A stretch of 64,000 nt of DNA, from NCBI RefSeq assembly GCF_029761915.1, contig NZ_CP121695.1, forward strand, positions 3,687,501 through 3,751,500. Reading direction: 5' to 3'. This stretch comes from Bradyrhizobium sp. CB1650 (GTDB lineage Bacteria; Pseudomonadota; Alphaproteobacteria; Rhizobiales; Xanthobacteraceae). Numbering within the stretch: position 1 is the first letter of the stretch; each line of letters begins with the position of its first letter. The notes below the pieces were generated by a model. That model was not told the DNA's origin. It saw nothing but the letters and a program-made list of their open reading frames with translations, and ran no database searches. Of the stretch, positions 59,327 through 64,000 are shown in pieces. The position numbers and the translations under genes were made by a program.

Positions 59327-62300
59327 ATGATCAACCGCATTGTTGATGCCGCCCTCGGCAACCGCATGCTCGTGCTCGTCCTGGTCGCCGCGCTGGTCGG
59401 CGGCGGCCTGTTGAGCATGCAGCGCCTGCCGTTCGACGCTGATCCGGACATCTCACCGCTTCAGGTGCTGGTCACGACGCAAGCGCCAGGGCTCGCTCCC
59501 CTGGACGTGGAGCGTTCGATCACCACGCCGATCGAACTCGCTCTGCAGGGCTTGCCGGGGATGACGAGCTACCGCTCGATCTCGCGCTATGGGCTTGCCG
59601 TCATCTACGTGAAATTCGCCGACGGCAGCGACATCCTGACCGACCGTACGCTGGTGGCGCAGCGCCTGAGCCAGACGTCGTTGCCGTCGGGTACAGGCAC
59701 GCCCATGCTGGGGCCGCTCTCCGATGGTCTCTCCGAAATCTATCAGTTCAAGGTCGAGGGCAAGGGCCACTCACTGATGCAGTTGCGTTCGATCCTGGAT
59801 TGGCAGGTCGCCCCACAACTGAAACAGGTCCCGGGCATCACCGAGGTCAACGTCAATGGCGGCGAACTCAAGACCTACGAGGTCCGCGTCTCTGAGAGCG
59901 CACTGACACGCTTCGGGCTGTCTATCGGGGACATCTATAACGCGGTTTCGCAAAACAATCGTGCCACGGGCGGTGCCACGATCGCGCGGAACGGCGAGCA
60001 GGCTGTGATTCGCGGCGAAGGGCTGCTGCAGTCGATGGGCGACATCGGCAATATCGTCCTGCGCACCGCGGCCGGCGGCTCGCCGCTCTACGTCAGGAAC
60101 GTGGCCGACGTGGTCGAGGCATCCATGCCGCGGCTCGGCGCGGCCACGAGCCAGGGCAACGGCCAGGCCGTGGTCGGCGTGGCCTTCATGACCTTGGGCG
60201 AAAATACCCGGGCCGTTGCGCAGCGACTAGGATCGGCGGTGGAGCAGATCAACAAGACCCTGCCGCCCGGCGTCAGTATCACTCCATACTACAATCGCGC
60301 CGGTCTGATTGATCGCGTTCTGGAAACCGTAGCCCACAATCTGGCCGAGGGCGCGTTGCTGGTGATCATGGTGCTGCTGCTCTTGCTGGGCAATTTTCGC
60401 GCCGCCCTCATTGTCGCGCTCGCCATACCGCTCTCGATGCTCGCGGCCGTCACCGCGATGTACTTCACGGGTCTCTCGGGCAACCTGATGAGCCTCGGCG
60501 CCATCGATTTCGGGCTGCTCGTCGACGGTGCGGTCGTCATGATCGAAAACATCGTCCGCCGTCGCGCGGAGGAGCCCTCGCTTCCGGCATCACAGGCGGT
60601 GCGCGAGGCAGCGCACGACGTTGCCCGGCCGGTCGCATTTGCGGTCGCGATCATCACGCTGATCTATGTTCCGATCCTCAGTTTGCAGGGAGTCGAGGGC
60701 AAGATGTTCCGTCCGATGGCGCTGACGGTGATGTTCGCGCTGGGCGCTTCGCTGGTCCTCACGCTCACTGTTATGCCGGTGCTTGCGTCGTTTTTCCTGC
60801 GCAAGCCGGTCGCCGAACGCGACAGTCGCATCATCGGCGTTGCCCGTCGCGGTTATGCGCCTGTGCTCACGAGGACCATGCGCCATCCAGGTATCACGAT
60901 GTTGGTAGCAACCGTGATGCTGGGCAGTGCCCTGGTGATCGGGTCCCGTCTCGGTGCGGAGTTCCTGCCTCGCCTGGAGGAAGGCGCGCTTACTGTCACG
61001 ACCACCAAGCTCCCCGGCATCTCGCTGGAATCAGCCATTGCCACCCAGACCATGATCGAGAAGACGCTGAAAAAATTCCCCGAGCTCGAGACCGTCGTCA
61101 CGCTGGGCGGCAGCTCGGAAATCCCGACCGATCCTATGGGCGTCGAGCAGAGCGACACCTTCATCATTCTCAAGCCCAAATCGGAGTGGCGCACCGCGCA
61201 GACCGAGGCTGGGTTGATTGAAGCTTACAAGGAGGCTCTGGATCAGAGTGTGCCCGGCATTACCCAAAGCTGGGCGCAACCGATCGAGATGCGCATGGAC
61301 GATCTCCTGCAGGGCGTGATGGCTGACCTCGGCATCGTCATCCATGGGACCGACACGGCAACACTCCACGAGCTGGCCGACCAAGTGGCGCGCGTCGTCT
61401 CGAATGTTCCGGGCGCGGCCGACGTGCAGGCCAGGCAAACCGTCGGCCAGCCCTATCTTCGGGTGACGGTCAATCGCGAAGCCATCGCGCGATACGGATT
61501 CAACGCCACCCAGGTGCTCGACGTTGTGGAGGCACTGGGCGGACGCACCGTGGGCATCATGAAAGATGGGGAAGAAAGATACAACATCCGCGTTCGGTTG
61601 GCTCCGCAGGACCGTGACGACATCGCCCGCATCCGCTCGCTACGCGTAGGCAACGGCGCCGGGGTATCGGTTGCCCTCGGCGATCTGGCCGATATCAACT
61701 GGGAGCCTGGTCCCGCCCAGATCGAGCGCGAGCAGGGCAAGCGCGTGGTGAAGGTGCAGGCCAATGTGCGCGCGCGTCCGCTCGCCAGCTTCGTCGCCGA
61801 CGCGCAGCAGGCGGTTGCAGCCCAAGCCCACCTGCCGCCGGGCTATACGATCTCCTGGACCGGGAGTTTCCAGGACCTTCAGGAGGGAATAGCGCGGTTG
61901 TCCGTCGTGGTGCCAGTTGCGCTCACCGTCATCTTCCTCCTGCTCTATCTGATGTTCGGCAGCGCACGGCTCGCGACGTTGATCTTCTTCAACGTGCCGT
62001 TCGCGGCGGTCGGCGGCATCTTTGCGCTCGCATTGCGCGGTATGCCGTTCAGCATCTCGGCCGCGGTCGGCTTCATCGCCTTGTTCGGGATCGCCATTCT
62101 GAACGGCGTCGTGATGGTGAGCTACATGGAGGAACGGCGCAAGGAGGGGCTCGCGGTCGCCGCGGCAGCTTGGCAGGCGGCCATGACGCGGTTGCGCCCG
62201 GTGCTGATGACCGCGACCGTGGCGAGCCTCGGGTTCCTGCCCATGGCGCTTTCGACGAATTCCGGTGCCGAAGTGCAGCGCCCGCTTGCCACAGTCGTCA

Positions 62301-62434
62301 TCGGCGGCTTGATCAGTGCGACGTTGCTTACCTTGCTGGTGCTCCCCGCTCTGTATCCATGGTTCTGCCGCGCCCGCCTCTCCATCGAGGCCGGCACACC
62401 CGATGCGTCCTACGCGACTCAGCCGGCAGAGTGA
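59327..62434 (+). CDS. HME-type RND efflux pump (CzcA/CusA family)
   Basis: This 1035-residue inner-membrane antiporter has 12 helices and two large periplasmic loops. TM4 holds DFGLLVDGAVVMIENIVRRR near residue 394, the motif that places it among heavy-metal RND pumps of the Co/Zn/Ni side rather than Cu/Ag. Other parts include YYNRAGLIDRVLETVAHNLA and PYLRVTVNREAIARYGFNA. No outer-membrane channel (CzcC/CusC) gene is adjacent. The substrate cannot be fixed by sequence. Controlled probably by the divergent two-component system. Confidence 0.95.
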   Translation: MINRIVDAALGNRMLVLVLVAALVGGGLLSMQRLPFDADPDISPLQVLVTTQAPGLAPLDVERSITTPIELALQGLPGMTSYRSISRYGLAVIYVKFADGSDILTDRTLVAQRLSQTSLPSGTGTPMLGPLSDGLSEIYQFKVEGKGHSLMQLRSILDWQVAPQLKQVPGITEVNVNGGELKTYEVRVSESALTRFGLSIGDIYNAVSQNNRATGGATIARNGEQAVIRGEGLLQSMGDIGNIVLRTAAGGSPLYVRNVADVVEASMPRLGAATSQGNGQAVVGVAFMTLGENTRAVAQRLGSAVEQINKTLPPGVSITPYYNRAGLIDRVLETVAHNLAEGALLVIMVLLLLLGNFRAALIVALAIPLSMLAAVTAMYFTGLSGNLMSLGAIDFGLLVDGAVVMIENIVRRRAEEPSLPASQAVREAAHDVARPVAFAVAIITLIYVPILSLQGVEGKMFRPMALTVMFALGASLVLTLTVMPVLASFFLRKPVAERDSRIIGVARRGYAPVLTRTMRHPGITMLVATVMLGSALVIGSRLGAEFLPRLEEGALTVTTTKLPGISLESAIATQTMIEKTLKKFPELETVVTLGGSSEIPTDPMGVEQSDTFIILKPKSEWRTAQTEAGLIEAYKEALDQSVPGITQSWAQPIEMRMDDLLQGVMADLGIVIHGTDTATLHELADQVARVVSNVPGAADVQARQTVGQPYLRVTVNREAIARYGFNATQVLDVVEALGGRTVGIMKDGEERYNIRVRLAPQDRDDIARIRSLRVGNGAGVSVALGDLADINWEPGPAQIEREQGKRVVKVQANVRARPLASFVADAQQAVAAQAHLPPGYTISWTGSFQDLQEGIARLSVVVPVALTVIFLLLYLMFGSARLATLIFFNVPFAAVGGIFALALRGMPFSISAAVGFIALFGIAILNGVVMVSYMEERRKEGLAVAAAAWQAAMTRLRPVLMTATVASLGFLPMALSTNSGAEVQRPLATVVIGGLISATLLTLLVLPALYPWFCRARLSIEAGTPDASYATQPAE

Positions 62435-62451
62435 CGATGTGGGTGCGGCGA

Positions 62452-62608
62452 AGTATCAGGGAGCGCGCCAGGCCGGAGACGCGACAGCGCCTCGGCGCGC
62501 ATCGCGGCCGCATTGGCGCTTGTGCACTCCACGGCCTCGCCTTCGCGCGAGACCGTCGTCGGCGGCGACGAACGGCAGCGCGATGTAGTAGGTCACTTCA
62601 GAATCTAA
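62452..62608 (-). pseudogene. Decayed TYYxALP small protein gene, third copy
   Basis: Minus strand: SEVTYYIALPFVAADDGLA, then a one-base shift near 62540 before EGEAVECTSANAAAMRAEAL. The start is lost (the codon before Ser is not ATG) and the C-terminus ends early. Compare the intact protein at 36406. Confidence 0.7.
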
Positions 62609-62644
62609 CAGCACGCCTGGGTCGGCCGTTCGCTTTGAGCCACG

Positions 62645-63016
62645 TCAATTTGGTTGCAGCCCATATCCGCCGGGCTCGGCGGCGATATATTCCTCCCACA
62701 GGATCGACAGCGTCACGTGCTTGCGTTTGAGCTCGCGGTGCACGATCGCTCGGCGATGCGGCGATGCGGCGATGCGGCGGTGACGCTGACGGTTGCCATT
62801 GCCGGTCTTCGCGAACAGGCGAAGTTCCAGAACCGTGTCGGAGACGTCGTCCGGCAACGGCCAGCTCAAGCCCGCCGCCTCGAACCGCCGGATCGCCAGC
62901 CGCACCGTCGAGGGGGCCGCGCCCACCCGTCGCGCAATCTCGCGGCTCGGCAGCCCGGCCGCCTTCATTCTGATCACATCGCGCACACGGCGCATCGCAA
63001 GCCTCTCCGTCGGCAT
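62645..63016 (-). pseudogene. Truncated IS21-family transposase (IstA N-terminus)
   Basis: The 123-residue frame MPTERL, RRVRDVIRMKAAGLPSREIA RRVGAAPSTVRLAIRRFEAA GLSWPLPDDV, and the end LWEEYIAAEPGGYG match the N-terminal HTH and linker of IstA. The catalytic DDE domain and istB are missing. An 8-bp repeat (CGGCGATG four times, 62751-62782) lies inside it. It is a dead fragment. Confidence 0.85.
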
Positions 63017-63082
63017 CCAGGGTCCCCCTTCGCAAAGCCGAAAGGGTTGATCCTATGGGAGCCAGAAGAGGCCTCCTCACCC

Positions 63083-63193
63083 GGGCGACATCATCCCGGA
63101 ATGGCGGGCGACATCATCTCGGAACGGGTGGGCGACTTCAAATCGGAATGGTGGGCGAGATCATCTCGGAATCCCAGGCGACATCGATCGGAA
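63083..63193. repeat. Array of IS21-type end repeats
   Basis: Five copies of GGGCGACATCATCTCGGAA, with variations, start at 63083, 63106, 63130, 63153 and 63176, so spaced 23-24 bp. IS21-family elements carry multiple terminal transposase-binding sites like these. It borders the truncated istA and interrupts the iron-permease tail. Confidence 0.75.
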
Positions 63194-63198
63194 TCCGC

Positions 63199-63348
63199 AT
63201 CCAGGTGAAGCTGGATGAACTAATCCGAACAGGTACCGTCCAAAATTCCTTCATCGGGATCGGGCATCTGACCGCGGACGAACTCGAGGATCTGCGTGCA
63301 CGTTGCGAGGAACGCGCGAAGGCCGTCGCCCGCGAAGGAACTGGTTGA
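63199..63348 (+). pseudogene. C-terminal remnant of a low-affinity iron permease gene
   Basis: IQVKLDELIRTGTVQNSFIG, IGHLTADELEDLRARCEERA matches the cytoplasmic tail of the protein at 31005. Both membrane helices are absent: the IS21 end replaces them. Confidence 0.85.
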
Positions 63349-63546
63349 GTGCAAAACCCCGAGAGCAAGCAGGCCCCGCCATGGTGCAAGGGACAAGGCG
63401 AATAACGGAGCAAAGCAGTTCAATCTGCAGGTTGCAGAACTCGATGATCCCGCGCTACGATTCCATGATCGGACATGGGGGATCTGACCATGGCGTTCCC
63501 GCGGCTTCTTCCGAAAATCGCGCCTCCGGTCTCGTAGGCTCGTGCA

Positions 63547-63571
63547 GGAACATTTGATGAACTCCGCCGTT
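63547..63571 (+). promoter_or_regulatory. EcfG-type general stress promoter
   Basis: GGAAC (63547-63551), 16 bases, CGTT (63568-63571): exact. The following CCTAGCG matches the repeats at 26119-26167. Confidence 0.75.
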
Positions 63572-63607
63572 CCTAGCGCGAGGATCGCATTGCCAAAGGA
63601 GGCCACG

Positions 63608-63910
63608 ATGCCACGTGGAGACAAATCCAGATACACAGACAAGCAGAAGCGACAGGCCGAGCACATCGAGGAAGGTTACGAAGCCCGGGGCGTTCCCGAC
63701 AATGAGGCTGAGCGACGCGCCTGGGCGACCGTGAACAAAGAAACCCGTGGCGGCAAGAAGAGTGGATCCGGCAGAGGCACCGAAGAAGACCATTCAGCTC
63801 CCCGCAAGGGCGGCAAGCTTGGCGGAGAAGCGTCGGCCAGCCGCCCAGCCGCTGAGCGTTCCAAGTCGGCCAAGAAGGCTGCTCAAACCCGCAAACGCCG
63901 CGCGGCGTGA
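63608..63910 (+). CDS. Basic Lys/Arg-rich protein (MPRGDK family), second copy
   Basis: This 100-residue paralogue of 26429-26731 differs at scattered positions (MPRGDKSRYTDKQKRQAEHI, EEGYEARGVPDNEAERRAWA). AAAGGAGG precedes ATG 63608. The EcfG promoter is 37 bases upstream. Unlike copy 1 it is the first gene of its unit, and the zinc-ribbon gene that follows copy 1 is reduced here to a short trace near 63920. Confidence 0.78.
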   Translation: MPRGDKSRYTDKQKRQAEHIEEGYEARGVPDNEAERRAWATVNKETRGGKKSGSGRGTEEDHSAPRKGGKLGGEASASRPAAERSKSAKKAAQTRKRRAA

Positions 63911-63959
63911 AAGATGTAAAGCCGACATGCGGTCGGGCGTTTCTCGTGCTGAGGTTTCA

Positions 63960-64000
63960 ATGGCGCAAGTAGAAGAGCAAAAGATACGCGAGCGTGCTCA
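63960..64000 (+). CDS. Start of a probable DUF2934 protein, cut by window edge
   Basis: ATG 63960 after GAGG encodes MAQVEEQKIRERA before the window ends. The EQKIRERAY-like opening fits small DUF2934 rhizobial proteins. Too short for a firm call. Confidence 0.45.
   Translation, partial: MAQVEEQKIRERA

Noticed and set aside
62751..62782. Four CGGCGATG units, considered as a CRISPR or minisatellite
   Set aside because: Units are 8 bp, have no spacers and lie inside an istA fragment; a simple slippage repeat only.

Overview
The window looks like accessory chromosome from a GC-rich alphaproteobacterium, most likely Bradyrhizobiaceae (Bradyrhizobium, Rhodopseudomonas or Afipia-like). That is an inference from gene families (DUF3606, DUF3072, CsbD, PRC-barrel, SPW, many short rhizobial hypotheticals), from RpoH-type heat-shock control with a ROSE-like RNA thermometer, and from repeated GGAAC-N16/17-CGTT promoters of the alphaproteobacterial general stress sigma factor EcfG. 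I see no rRNA, tRNA or CRISPR array.

Layout. 0.6-9 kb: a detoxification/metabolic cluster (isochorismatase-like hydrolase, two SDRs, cupin, MDR reductase, ABM monooxygenase, MFS pump, PEP-mutase-like enzyme) with two paralogous TetR regulators and a shared family of TCTATC/GATAGA palindromic operators. 9-18 kb: DNA maintenance and repair with much decay (variant RNase HII, ligase-MOSC-PolX operon with a frameshifted PolX, an internally deleted second LigD-type ligase, an exonuclease remnant), mixed with stress genes. 18-25 kb: heat-shock block (groESL, rpoH overlapping a glycosyltransferase, two Hsp20 genes, SPW membrane protein). 26-40 kb: general-stress island with EcfG promoters (DUF3072, a PCMT-erythromycin esterase fusion, PRC-barrel, iron-permease-like protein, single-domain response regulator, NYN protein, YihY, Ku, HWE-type kinase) and decayed duplicates, including a leftover Ku tail.

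41-51.6 kb: a second catabolic/detoxification cluster: MDR enzymes, two HD-domain paralogues, GlxA- and AraC-type regulators, two nitroreductases, a 4-hydroxylaminobenzoate lyase-like protein (PnbB family) and an AhpD-like protein. A roughly 40-bp sequence is repeated upstream of two of its transcription units. 51.8-56 kb: SRAP repair protein, a response regulator and CsbD with EcfG promoters, and small exported proteins. 56-62.4 kb: OmpR/HK two-component system divergent from an HME-RND metal efflux pair. 62.4-64 kb: an IS21-type remnant with an array of end repeats, a truncated iron-permease tail, and a second copy of the general-stress gene found at 26.4 kb.

Working together: a strong theme is the general stress response. 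EcfG-type promoters with exact matches precede at least eight genes or operons, and DNA end-joining (Ku, ligases, PolX, SRAP), membrane and envelope proteins and single-domain response regulators are spread among them. Many families occur as one intact copy plus decayed copies, which points to repeated duplication and loss. Several single-base frameshifts fall in G/C runs, so sequencing error must be excluded before calling them pseudogenes.
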